Shown one piece after another: positions 34,324-44,227 of a DNA stretch of 64,000 bases. Each line of letters opens with the position of its first letter. Position 1 is the first letter of the stretch. Source of the DNA: Herpomyces periplanetae (lineage: Eukaryota > Ascomycota > Laboulbeniomycetes > Herpomycetales > Herpomycetaceae). The notes under the pieces were generated by a model. That model did no database searches, was not told where the DNA came from, and worked only from the letters and a program-made list of their open reading frames with translations. The stretch spans positions 36,980 through 100,979 of the forward strand of contig WMKJ01000046.1 of assembly GCA_009733715.1 (NCBI GenBank). The letters are read 5' to 3'. A program made the position numbers and the translations under genes.

Positions 34324-35778
34324 TTACGGGGCCGAGTTCTGTTTAATGAAGAAAGCTTTTGCCATTTCGTACGCTGACCTACACACGGGCAGATGTTAAC
34401 GAAATGAAAGTTTTGGGGGGAAAGTAAACATAAAGAAACCAGAAAAACCTTACCAACAGATTGCCGTACTAGGCATAGTAGTTACTATCCGCGGCTTTAA
34501 ACCCTTAAAAAAGCCTGCCCAACCGTCTCGGCGATAAATGACTGAAGCAGTCTCGCGAATTCCCTTTAAATTACGCAATTCAGGGTCATTGGTAGAGCCA
34601 CGGGTTTGTAAAAGAGTTTTAATAACATCCAATGGTGTTGTCAATCCAGCAGCAAAACCACCGGCTAAAGCACCGGCCATACAGTGAGTAAATGGATCGT
34701 AATGTCCACTGGGATTTAACAGTTTTGAAGTTGATTCGTATGCTGTGAACTGTAACGCGGTAAATGGGACTGTCATACACAGGGTAGTAGGATAAGACAC
34801 GTAAAATGCAAGAACTCCTTCGTTACGATAGACGGTTCGAGCGCAATGGATAAACGATCGATAAGTGGAGCCGTGAAGTTGCATTCTCTGTTTAACGACT
34901 AGGGTAAATTTAGCAAGGAAATGTACGAATACATTTTACCGTAAAAACTATCAAACATCATACCATCAAACGGATTCATGAAAGCATCACTAACTACCGT
35001 AGCAGCCGCTCCACTTGCAGCTACATCTCATCATTAGCAAGTGTATTGTACACAATGGATAGTGAACACTGACAAACTTACCGGCAGCAAAAGGATGATG
35101 TACGTGACTCTGACCTTGATTTCCACCGAGGGCATTTTTTACGGATTCGTAGGTAGCAAAGTAGACAGCGTGGGCCGGGCCTAGAGATAGTTGTATAAGG
35201 ATTAAGAGACGAGTAAATAATGTTAAAAATTTGTTCGATAATCATTGATTCAGCGTGAAATATCAAGTATGTATTAACCTGCGCCTAAGACTACGCTTGA
35301 AAGTCCTTTCCAAAGCGACCTAAACCCTTCAAGTCTAGTAATGGTTATAATTGCATTTGATAATCCCGAATAAATGGCCGATGGCGATGGATTAATAATT
35401 TGCATGCGCGTCTATACATAAATCAATATTAATTATGACCTTAGTACCAAATTAACCATTACATTAAAAACCAAATGTCAATTCTCTCAAGAACGCTTAC
35501 CTTGAGCAAGTCCACCGGATACATAACAGAATGTTCCTAATCACGTGTGTCAGTGAGAACAGTCGGGCGTAATCACGTGAAATGGTGATAGGTCATGAAG
35601 CGGGCGGGAATACGTACGGCAATTCCCGCGAATGCACCAGCAATCATGTTGGCAGTTAGCGAGAAATTGTTGGGTAGAGCTTCATACCTAATTTTGGAAA
35701 AATTAGTGGTCAATTATAATGGGTAGGTGGGCATAAAGAAAAACCATACTCGACTTTTGCCTCGACAGGCGTGGTCAT
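34324..35778 (-). CDS. Mitochondrial iron carrier (mitoferrin, Mrs3/4 type), eight exons
   Basis: Exons are 35,778-35,750, 35,687-35,618, 35,536-35,501, 35,411-35,279, 35,180-35,082, 35,020-34,964, 34,898-34,454 and 34,378-34,324 (307 residues). All junctions keep frame. The three carrier signatures are visible: PVDLLKTRMQ, PFDVVKQRMQ and PLDVIKTLLQ. Mitoferrin-specific blocks include AGAFAGIAEHSVMYP, SVVLGAGPAHAVYFATYE, VSDAFMNPFD and the terminal MPSTAICW. The inner-membrane protein imports iron for haem and Fe-S cluster synthesis. Exon 3 is a 36-base exon, and one donor is the unusual GTTAAT. It is convergent with RPS20 and divergent from UTP6. Confidence 0.95.
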
Positions 35779-36509
35779 GAAGCCGTATTGATGCGAAAAG
35801 GGCGATTTGTGTAGGGAGAAAAGATGTGTGTTCTGGGGGGAAGTTGAATGTTGTATTGGTTAAGTGTAAGTATGTGAGAGATGTGATTTTTGAATTTATC
35901 CAAAGTATTATCGAAGATATTGAACGCTGTATAAACTATTATACAGGCTAAAGTAGGGAACGCTGAATAAAAGGGTCGCCTTTGGGTTAAGATAAACTTG
36001 CTTAAAATAAGTAGATAAGGACGCCCGCCGGCGCGCGTACGCGCGCGTGTGTGTTTGAAGGTTAACAAAACCGATTCTCTCTATGTTAAATTGAGAATAT
36101 CTCGTATGAGTCTTTCAAGGTTTGACCATACAATTATGTCTATTAAACGTATAAAAGTCAGATAAACTGGAATCAGAGCAGTCTTCACTGATTCTCACTC
36201 GTACGCCAACCGAATAATCCCTTAACTTGTAAACTGTTGACTCATTACGTCGCACAAGCAGATCAAGTAAAGTAAATTTTGATGGTGAACCACACAAATT
36301 CAAACTAAACAATACTTTACGCAAGATTAGTTACCGTCATTCCTTCACAATCAGGCCAACTGAACTTTTTAATGTTCACCCTACGCTAAGTGACCATCAC
36401 CTGACATCACGAGACCGATGCACGTGATTCACACAAGGGAAAGATATGAGAGCTGTGAGAAAATGGAATGGATGGGATTGAAGATATTTCTCTTCAGTTA
36501 ACAGAAAGT
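35779..36509. promoter_or_regulatory. Divergent promoter of mitoferrin and UTP6
   Basis: About 730 bases lie between the two starts. A CGCGCG/TACGCG-rich patch occurs near 36,030-36,050 followed by GTGTGTG. A CACGTG palindrome lies at 36,421, about 90 bases before the UTP6 start. Minor open frames on the minus strand are not family-like. Confidence 0.45.
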
Positions 36510-37570
36510 ATGGCGTTGAATGCGAACGATAAAGCACGTAGGCACTTATACAACGAGTTGCCTGAGTTGCATTATTTGGAAAAGAAGAATATTTTTTCCA
36601 TGGTAGGCAAGTGTACGGAAGTGAATGCGCGGGAGAGCTAACGTGAAATGGGAGGTGTGAGGTAAAGGGTGAAATATCTGCTATATCACAGAAGCGTATG
36701 AATTTCGAGCTGGCAATCAATTCACCAAGGTGTTTACCATCGGCATTTACACGGTATATTGAGTACGAGATAAATTTACACAAGTTAGCGCGTAAGCGCA
36801 TAAGTCGGCAGGGCGTGAAAAACGTGGCTTTTTACCCACAGGGAAAGATATTTAGCTTATTTCGCTGTGCGGTGCGGCGGTTTCCAGCGAATTTGGAGTT
36901 ATGGTTACTTTATATTGCATATGCGCAACAAGAACACGCTTACAAGCGTTTAGCAGGTATTCTTGCAAGCGTACTAAAACTACATCCCACTAAATCTGAG
37001 TTGTGGGTACTCGCTGCGAAATATTACCTTGATGTTCACGATGATATTTATACGGCAAAAGAGTATTTGTCACGCGGTCTCAAATTTTGTAATGACGATC
37101 ACATACTGTGGATCCAGCGAGGGAAAATTGAAATGATACATGCTGAACGGTTAGAAGAACAAGTGAATCAATTCAAGCTTAAGCGGTGTGCCAGCCGTTT
37201 GGCGGATTCAAGTGCGGATGAATTAAGTGCGGATTGTATACGCTTACCGAGTGATCGAGAATTAGAGATGCAGTTAGACCCAAGTGTACCCGATATAGAT
37301 TTGGGGGATTTTGGTGTTACAGATGATTTGGAAACCAAGTGGTTAGATGAGGAGATGGATAAATTGACGGAGATAGTTCCAGCATCAAAGATCATTCAGG
37401 GAATTAGCGTGTGTGATATCTTCAACAGTGCGATGAGCAATACTAACAATGATACTACACTTGCCAGTCAATTTTACAACATGGTTAACGGTTTTAACGC
37501 GTTGGCGTGTAGGCAGAGAGTATGCCGGCACATTCACGAAAAAGGGAGAATTAGCACCAAATTGGCATAA
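36510..37570 (+). CDS. UTP6: U3 snoRNP protein UTP6 (HAT repeats), short form
   Basis: Exons 36,510-36,602 and 36,668-37,570 join in phase 0 (331 residues). The junction restores KKNIFSMGEISAISQKRMNFE, the conserved UTP6 start, in which a 'pEL..Le.k.if...EI..I..kR..fE' pattern is expected. HAT-type helical repeats follow (FSLFRCAVRRFPANLELWLLYIAYAQ, LKLHPTKSELWVLAAKYYLD, AKEYLSRGLKFCNDDHILWIQRGKIE). UTP6 belongs to the UTP-B part of the small-subunit processome. It is shorter than yeast Utp6 (about 440 residues) because the C-terminal region is reduced. The intron acceptor (GTAAAG) is weak but has a CTAAC branch upstream. Confidence 0.85.
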
Positions 37571-37763
37571 GGAGAATTGTGCACCCGCGCACACACAAGT
37601 ACACTCGTGAAGGATAATTGGGAACTAATCATCGAAAAAAGTAGCCCGGCGAGAAGCTTTTTTTCCGCTTTCAAGGTTTTTACTTTTCAGGCGCATTTCG
37701 TTGGCGGCTTTAAGTCTATCACGTGAAAGTCAGCCAATCAGAACCTGGGTATAGTCTGTGGTG

Positions 37764-38336
37764 TTAGTAAGCATACGCATTATCGATCCGGGACACTTTG
37801 ACTTGGCTAGTTTCATTGGGAATGGCTTTACGTGCAATATCGAGGATGAGCTGGGATAACTTTTTCCGACACAACTCTACGTTGTCGGTTTGTCGGCGGT
37901 TTTCGTCGGCGTGTACGGTTAAACAGTGCGAATTTTTTGCGTAGTATCTTGATTCCTGTAAATGAGGATGTAAAGGTTTGGGTATAAAGGGATAAAGTTG
38001 ATTTAATGACACGCGAAGTGTTGCCTTGGTGTTAACTCTAATGAATGCGGGTAATTGTTGGACAATCAAGTTTAGCACATCAAGTATATAATACACAATA
38101 GTATGGGATGGTTAGTTTTGTTATATTATGGTATATGCACAGTTAACTCACTTGTTAACATTCTGACCACCTGGACCGGACGATCGGCAAAAGGAAATAT
38201 CAAAAATTTGCTTTGGTATATTATCAATGGTAAAATTTTGTAACCATTTTCGCGCTGCCGCTATCTCATCACTCTGACCACGGGATATCGTATACCACCG
38301 CAGTCCCAAGGGAGACTTCATACGATATTTTCCCAT
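37764..38336 (-). CDS. ICT1/Pth4-like peptidyl-tRNA hydrolase (GGQ domain)
   Basis: Exons 38,336-38,152 and 38,037-37,764 join in phase 2. The junction gives SSGPGGQNVNKVNTKATLRVSL, the class-I release-factor GGQ loop. The C-terminal part is a basic helix (CRKKLSQLILDIARKAIPNE). Proteins of this kind, human ICT1 and yeast Pth4, free peptides from stalled mitochondrial ribosomes. The start is the first in-frame ATG (38,336); the frame stays open further upstream to a GTG, so an additional 5' exon coding the mitochondrial presequence is possible. It is convergent with UTP6. Confidence 0.85.
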
Positions 38337-39510
38337 ATCACTAAATGCAACATTTAACAGTCGAAAGCAAAACACTCGTAATAAATATAAGTTCCCATAC
38401 AGGAAAACTACGCCACAGAAGATTTGACGGAAGGGAAAATATATTGGAAGAGCACGGCCACATCACGTGACATAAGAGGAGGTTTACTAGGAGGAAAGTG
38501 CGGGCGGGATCAAATGTAAATTAGGGGAGCTTAGTAAGTGTGTGGCAGTGACAGTGGAGGAATGTTGCCGGGTCAACCTCAGCCTTACGGACATGTATAG
38601 GTGTAAACAACAGTATGCTAAACAAACATTTAATGGGGGTGAGGGGATCAGAGTATTTGTGTGTTGGATGAGTTTAGTAGGAATTTTTGTTGTGGATGGA
38701 TAGTTAGTAGGTTGTGGTGGTGGTGATATGAGAAAAAGGATGAATGATTCAGTAGGGTGGAAAAGTGAATGAGATAGCTAGGGGAAGGGGTAGATGAGAG
38801 GGAGGGAAAAATAGTAATGTGAGTTGTAGAATTTAACAAGACAAGATGTGGAGAAGTGTAGGCAGGGAGGATTTATGGATAAGCCACGGATAAGGTGTAG
38901 GAAGGGAGTAAGAGGGAGGCCAACAAGGTTTGTATTGCTTATGCGATAACACAAGGTCAAGGTAGCATCCTTTGGTCGTTTGTATTTTCTTTCAATCAAA
39001 ATAGCGAGCATCGGACTAGCAGGCAGGTTTTAAGGATTGGCCAAATTAAAACATATACTTTCAGACACACATAAGCATACACATACACATACTACCCACA
39101 CAAGCGTGTGCGGCATTTAGTTTTGGGAGTTAACATACACGTTGTCTACGTTGAAACACATTTTGATATACACATATAGATATTGGGATTTGGGGAGTTG
39201 GAGTTACCGGCCAAGAAAAATATTACAGCATCGAAACGCAGTAGTGACGAAGGGAATGATAACGAGGCATTTAAAGTTGGCAAGTTGAGCAAAGAAAACA
39301 GTGATACGTAAGGACGCGAGAGAACGTAGGTGACAGAAGTGGAAATTCGGTTCAGGTTAACGCAGGCGCTCGCGCGCGGGCGCGCAATTTGGCAACGATG
39401 GCAGAAGCGGGAATGCTGCAAAATATACTGAGTAGGTTACATATGCTAGTGAGGAAAGATAGGAATGGGAATGCGTTTATGCTAATTTGATTGACGGAAT
39501 GATAGTGCAT
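38337..39510. other. Intergenic region, purine-rich plus strand
   Basis: A CACGTG palindrome (38,464) lies about 130 bases upstream of the GGQ hydrolase start. From 38,600 to 39,400 the plus strand is A/G-rich, with a CACACATA-type simple stretch near 39,060-39,110. No gene is supported. Confidence 0.45.
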
Positions 39511-40476
39511 ATGGACTGGTTTGGCTACCATCATGCTCTAATGCTACTGGTAGCAGCAGCAATGATACTATTGTGTAAGTATTGGAAAACTAAGCAAGGC
39601 AAGATGATTTTATGAGAAGAGGAAGGAGAATAGGCTAACGCGCACGCCTGCTTGTGTGAGGAAACCAGCATTATTACTAGCGGGTTGCTCATCCCCTTCA
39701 CCATTAATACCCGGTATATTTTTACTATCGCAGTTTTATCAAAGATATACTCCAACGTATGATCCAGCACAAGTGGATCCAGCGGTAGCAGGAGCAATCG
39801 CAAACATTGCAGGACGAGCTCAACTTGAAGTTCGCGTAGGCTACTTTGGCATATGTGTTACGCCTGACGGGGGAGGATTTTTATGTTCGAATAATGCCAC
39901 AGCATTGGCACAACAGGTTAGCCTAGAACAGGACCCGTTTAACATGGTGTGGATCGCCAATACATTCAAGGCCAGCATTGTATTTCCTTATTTATTGTAA
40001 GTACTTTGGGAAACATTTTACAAGGTCGAGAAAGATGAAGGACACAGCTCAGAACCTACTAATACGCATACATATGAAACAGAATTGTGGCTATAGTATT
40101 AGCATTCTTGGTGTTTGTATTACTGGCAACGTATCCAGGTTGGCGAGTAGAAGAAGATGCAGTCACCGGTTCGGATATTGAAGCACGAAGATTTCCCGCT
40201 CGACCAGTTTCTCAAGTATCCTTAGCATTAATTTTCATTTCATCCGTGTTCGTATTAATATCCGTTTTATGGCAACATACAGCTTCAGTCGCAGCAGCTA
40301 CCATAGTACAAAGTTTAGGAAATGGTAGCGTACGTAGTGGAGTTGGAACATCAGCCATGGTTCTTGGATGGTTTTCCTTTGTCCTTTTGGTAATTGTAAC
40401 GATTGGATTACTCGTTATGATAATCAGTGAAGTTGCAACACACGAAAAACTGGAAAAAGTTGAAGAAATTAACTGA
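39511..40476 (+). CDS. Fig1-domain four-helix membrane protein
   Basis: Exons 39,511-39,574, 39,669-39,996 and 40,083-40,476 join in phases 1 and 2 (261 residues). Four membrane helices can be read: MLLVAAAMILLSLLLAGC, IVAIVLAFLVFVLLA, VSLALIFISSVFVLISVLW and FSFVLLVIVTIGLLVMII. The loop after helix 1 carries the Fig1/claudin-like signature GYFGICV...GGGFLCSNN, preceded by IFLLSQFYQ. Fig1 family proteins act in low-affinity calcium uptake and membrane fusion during fungal mating. The first acceptor (ACCAG at 39,668) was chosen because it is the only one that keeps phase and gives a continuous helix 1. Confidence 0.85.
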
Positions 40477-40644
40477 AGGTTTAATCACGTGCAGGAGACA
40501 GAGCCGGGCACCTGACTGGGGCCACGTGTTCCTCACGTGGCCAAGCGTTTGGGGATTTCAGGCGGTGCGATAGTACGCGAAAGGGAGAATTAGAGTGAAA
40601 GGAAGGGTTGGAAGGATATGGTGTGCGAGTGTGATTGAGAGATT
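40477..40644. promoter_or_regulatory. Short intergenic region with three CACGTG sites
   Basis: CACGTG palindromes at 40,486, 40,523 and 40,534 lie within 54 bases, 110-160 bases upstream of the COG3 start. This is the second densest cluster in the window and is a plausible bHLH-bound promoter. Confidence 0.5.
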
Positions 40645-42144
40645 ATGGATGATGTTACACGTAAGGGATGTGGTTACGGTGGAAAGCGAAAATGGGTGGT
40701 GTCATGGCCGTTGGGTGGAGGAGAGGAGAGAAGAGGCAAAGAAAGTCAAAGTGAGAATGGAAGAATGCGAAGTGTATCGTGCGGAGACATGAGAAGTGGT
40801 GGAGAGGAAGGAAAGTGTAGGGAAATGGAACGTTACGATGAATTTGACGCTTACATTGGTTACGTTTGGCAGCAATTGGAGGGAATGGCGATAAGTTTGG
40901 ATGAATCCGTGGGACTGCTTGAGGGGTTAAAGGAAGGGTTTAAACGGTTAAATCGGTATAGTGAGTATGGGGTAGGGGAAAGTGAAGGAAGTAATGATGG
41001 ATTAAGTGAAGCTGTAAAATTAGAAGGGGAAATAAAACGACGAATACAAGGACGTTTAGCATTGCAGGCGAATTTAAAGTATTATACACGATTGGAGTAT
41101 CTTACACGAAGAATTAACGCACCGGGAGGACTGAGTGGATTATTGCGGCATACGGAAGTTTGGGAGTTTACGGGATGGTTGAACGAAATTGACCAAAGTG
41201 TACTGTACATGCGATTAAAGGGAAAAGATCATGGGGAAGCAAGTGTGTATGAAATGAGGTATCGGGCACTTATGACGCGGGGGTTAACGTTGATACGAGG
41301 GTTTGCGGGTGAGGAACTTCGACGGATTAGCGGGGCTGTAGTTAACGTTAATGTTACGGATACGGAGGATGGGAATGTAATGGAGCGGGATAAACGACGG
41401 TTTGATATGGTGAGAAGTGAATTTGATAGGTGGCACAAAAAGTATAGTGGATTAATGGAAGCGCTACAACAACGCGTGTATACGATTGGACCTGTATTGA
41501 GGAATGAAGCATGTTTGGTAAGGATAAACGCAACGCAGGTTGAGCGTGCAGAATTATATACGGATGGACAAGAAACAGGAAGGGATGCCGGAGGGGGGGG
41601 AGGGAGAGGAATAGCTGAGTATGCGGGGTTACTGGGAGAAGTAAATGCGGAGTATTGGGGATTTCGGCAAAAATTAGTGAGTTCATATCTTCGTGATCGA
41701 GTTAATAGAATTGTTATGGAAGCGGGATCTGAGTATGGAGAGCTAGCGGAAAAGTGTATTGGGCTATTAGCATGGATATGGCAAGAGGAAATTCGAGCAT
41801 GGCAGATGTTTTACGGAGTAATCAAAGGGATTTGTGATTATGAAGCGTATAGTCAATGGGGTGTACGAACGAGTCAGGCGAGTCCATTGGATGAATTGTT
41901 TACGAATATACAGACCATGACATCAGGTGTATGGCAAGTATTGATGCGAAATATGCCGGTAGAACCAACGGAAGCTAATAAACGTATCGCGCAACGTGTA
42001 CGTGAGATATTGGATGGATGGTTAAATGATGAAGAAGGGGAGGGAAGGGAGGGAAAATTTTGGAGAGCGAATAAATTAAATTTACACGTAGCTCAGATAG
42101 CGGGACTCCAGGCACAGTTAACGAAGTTAACAGGAGGGGAATGA
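40645..42144 (+). CDS. Conserved oligomeric Golgi complex subunit 3 (COG3/Sec34), compact
   Basis: A single exon gives up to 499 residues. The core reads LALQANLKYYTRLEYLTRRINAP...LNEIDQSVLYM with YEMRYRALMTRGLTLIRGF, which fits the COG3 Sec34 domain (the 'l..fneLe.l..kLn.p' and 'c..yl..h..y..a..Y..rf....tral.lir' pattern). COG3 is part of lobe A of a Golgi tethering complex. Human and yeast COG3 are about 800 residues, so the C-terminal half is much reduced. The N-terminal 50 residues are low in complexity, and the real start may be the ATG near 40,789. Coding is purine-rich (Glu, Gly, Arg). Its stop is three bases from that of the convergent kinase. Confidence 0.65.
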   Translation: MDDVTRKGCGYGGKRKWVVSWPLGGGEERRGKESQSENGRMRSVSCGDMRSGGEEGKCREMERYDEFDAYIGYVWQQLEGMAISLDESVGLLEGLKEGFKRLNRYSEYGVGESEGSNDGLSEAVKLEGEIKRRIQGRLALQANLKYYTRLEYLTRRINAPGGLSGLLRHTEVWEFTGWLNEIDQSVLYMRLKGKDHGEASVYEMRYRALMTRGLTLIRGFAGEELRRISGAVVNVNVTDTEDGNVMERDKRRFDMVRSEFDRWHKKYSGLMEALQQRVYTIGPVLRNEACLVRINATQVERAELYTDGQETGRDAGGGGGRGIAEYAGLLGEVNAEYWGFRQKLVSSYLRDRVNRIVMEAGSEYGELAEKCIGLLAWIWQEEIRAWQMFYGVIKGICDYEAYSQWGVRTSQASPLDELFTNIQTMTSGVWQVLMRNMPVEPTEANKRIAQRVREILDGWLNDEEGEGREGKFWRANKLNLHVAQIAGLQAQLTKLTGGE

Positions 42145-42147
42145 ATT

Positions 42148-43332
42148 TTAAGTGGGTGATGAAGGATGGATTTGATTGAAAGTGTTAACAATGTGTACGG
42201 ATTGTAAGAGGCTCTGAAAGGTGGGATGAAGTGGTAAGTTGGACGGGTCGTTTGGCAAGGGGCAAGAATTGGTGGGGGAGGAAGTGATATCGGTGGTGGT
42301 GAGCCAAGGGTGGGATAAGGCATCGCAAGCGGTAATGCGATGAGGGGGATAAGCATCAAAACAACGCATGATAAAGTTACAGGCCAAAGGAGAAATGAGG
42401 GGAGTATGAGATGAAGGAGGGGATAAAAGATGAGGATAAGTGAAGTTACGGGAGCAAATAGCACTGCGTTCGTCGATGGAATTTTCACGGGAAAAGGGAG
42501 TTAGACCGGTGAATAAATTGAAAGTGATGACACCCATGGCCCAGATATCCATTGATGGAGCAGGTGAACAAGTGGTGAAGCGTTCGGGAGACATGTATGA
42601 TAGTGTGCCGTTTAAATGACGTGGAAGGGAATGGGAGGGCGAGGTAATATGCTTAGCAGGGATGGAGGATGAAGAGTCCAGGAAGCAAGCAAGGCCAAAA
42701 TCAGCGATAACAATATCATCGTAAAGAGGACAATCATGAGATGCAAAAGAGGGAGGAGATCCGCGCAATAGAATGTTTTCAGGTTTTAAGTCCATGTGAA
42801 CGATAGAATGATCGTGTAAGTACGCGATAGCAGATGTTATTTTGATAATTATACGACGAATCCATGATTCGGGAAATAAGATGCACGAGGGAGGAGAAGA
42901 TGGAATTGTAGAAGGAGAATTAAAAATACTCTCAAAGGGATAAATAGATAAGGAATTTGTGGCGGAAGGCGAACGATTAATTGGAGATACGGGTAGGTGA
43001 GAAGAGGGGGAAGTTAAAAGTTTAGAGCGTTGACGTATATAATCATGTAGATCACCACCCTCTATTAATTCAGTAATAAAGATAAAATGATGAGGAGTTT
43101 CAAAGTAATCGATTAAACTGAGCAAATGTTTATGAGATAAGCGTATTCGTAAGAGTACGCCTAGTTCTCTTTGAATTGTATTATGAGGTAAGTGTAAAGA
43201 TGCGCGTTTTTGGATAATCTTAGCTGCGAATTTTTGGCATGTTAAAATATGTCGACATTCACGAACAACGCACGAACTACCCGCTCCAAGACACTTCCCG
43301 TAACGATAAATAGCGGGTGCACAGGAATCCAT
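42148..43332 (-). CDS. Serine/threonine protein kinase (CAMK-like)
   Basis: A single exon from the ATG at 43,332 gives 394 residues. Kinase marks in order are GAGSSCVV (glycine loop), FAAKII (ATP lysine), HLLSLIDYFET, IVHMDLKPENILL (catalytic loop), IADFGLA, GTLSYMSPERF, DIWAMGVITFNLFTG and a final subdomain XI (YPPHRITACDALSHPWL). The HRD motif is HMD: the catalytic Asp is present but the Arg is Met. A Ser/Pro-rich insert of about 50 residues lies between the DLHDYI region and the helix before the catalytic loop. I cannot assign a named subfamily; PEN and the HPWL end suggest CAMK-like kinases. Confidence 0.88.
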   Translation of the reverse strand: MDSCAPAIYRYGKCLGAGSSCVVRECRHILTCQKFAAKIIQKRASLHLPHNTIQRELGVLLRIRLSHKHLLSLIDYFETPHHFIFITELIEGGDLHDYIRQRSKLLTSPSSHLPVSPINRSPSATNSLSIYPFESIFNSPSTIPSSPPSCILFPESWIRRIIIKITSAIAYLHDHSIVHMDLKPENILLRGSPPSFASHDCPLYDDIVIADFGLACFLDSSSSIPAKHITSPSHSLPRHLNGTLSYMSPERFTTCSPAPSMDIWAMGVITFNLFTGLTPFSRENSIDERSAICSRNFTYPHLLSPPSSHTPLISPLACNFIMRCFDAYPPHRITACDALSHPWLTTTDITSSPTNSCPLPNDPSNLPLHPTFQSLLQSVHIVNTFNQIHPSSPT

Positions 43333-43804
43333 TTCTCCAGGCAAACCGCAGCGGCGATCAAATCTTGCTTTAATACAACCAAACCAAAAAGTTTCTCGAT
43401 CCGGGGTTATGACGTCAAGGGAAGGAACGTTGGTCCGAAGGGGAAGGAATTAGTCAGCGGCCGTTGGGAAACTAGACGAGACGAGGGGTACTTGTGGGGG
43501 TGGAGCCGGAAGGGACGATGGGAAAGGTAGGAGAAAGCGCGGACGAGACGAACGGGGGGAGCCGAACGGCTTGCCGAACCGAGTTTGTCTAACAAAGTTT
43601 GCAGACGGGAAAAGTGCTTTCAAGGAGAAAGTTTACTTAAGATTGGCACCCGTTAAATACCCTTTGAACAGAATTTACTTACGCGCTTTGGCTCTTTAGG
43701 TACTGTCTACAAACTACACGCTAGATATTACGCACTACCAAAATACCCAGTACTCTGTTTTTTTACTCCTACTTATATACATACTTCCACTCGCTATTCT
43801 AACC
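43333..43804. promoter_or_regulatory. Divergent region between the kinase and the Med9-like gene
   Basis: The 472 bases hold both promoters. Plus-strand composition switches from purine-rich to pyrimidine-rich near 43,650, midway between the genes. No CACGTG site is present. Confidence 0.4.
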
Positions 43805-44227
43805 ATGAGCGCGCAACCTGGCCTCCCAATCTGTCAAATCGACTTTGTCCCACCTATCCATATGCTACTAATGCGACTCACTGGAGATCTAGACCTGGAT
43901 TCCAACCCTCTTCCCCATCTCACCTCCCCCGTCCCCGGCGGTGAAAATACCTCATCCAAGTCCATGCAATCCAAAAATCAACTCACTAACCTAGCTGCCG
44001 CAGTATCATCTCTTAAAGCTCGCATCAACCTCGCCCGCAACATTCTACTCAACTCTGACCCTCGTCTTTCTTGTCCAACATCAAACAATGCCCCACTACT
44101 TAAGGATATGCACCGCTCCATATATCATCAATCCATCGAACTATTTCAACTCTCACGTCAACTGCGCCACCTAGTCACCATTAACCAAACTATCATCTCA
44201 GAATACCTTAATATAAATACTGTTTAA
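43805..44227 (+). CDS. Probable Mediator subunit 9
   Basis: A single exon encodes 140 residues. The sequence FVPPIHMLLMRLTGDL, a variable linker, then LTNLAAAVSSLKARINLARNILLNS and a helical end with HQSIELFQLSRQLRHLV matches the fungal Med9 layout: a short 'llp.lh.lL.rl' segment, 'hLaaaas.Lk.ri.kAr' helix and a last coiled-coil helix. Med9 is a middle-module Mediator subunit. The stop codon overlaps the stop of the convergent coiled-coil gene. Confidence is moderate because the family is short and divergent. Confidence 0.6.
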   Translation: MSAQPGLPICQIDFVPPIHMLLMRLTGDLDLDSNPLPHLTSPVPGGENTSSKSMQSKNQLTNLAAAVSSLKARINLARNILLNSDPRLSCPTSNNAPLLKDMHRSIYHQSIELFQLSRQLRHLVTINQTIISEYLNINTV

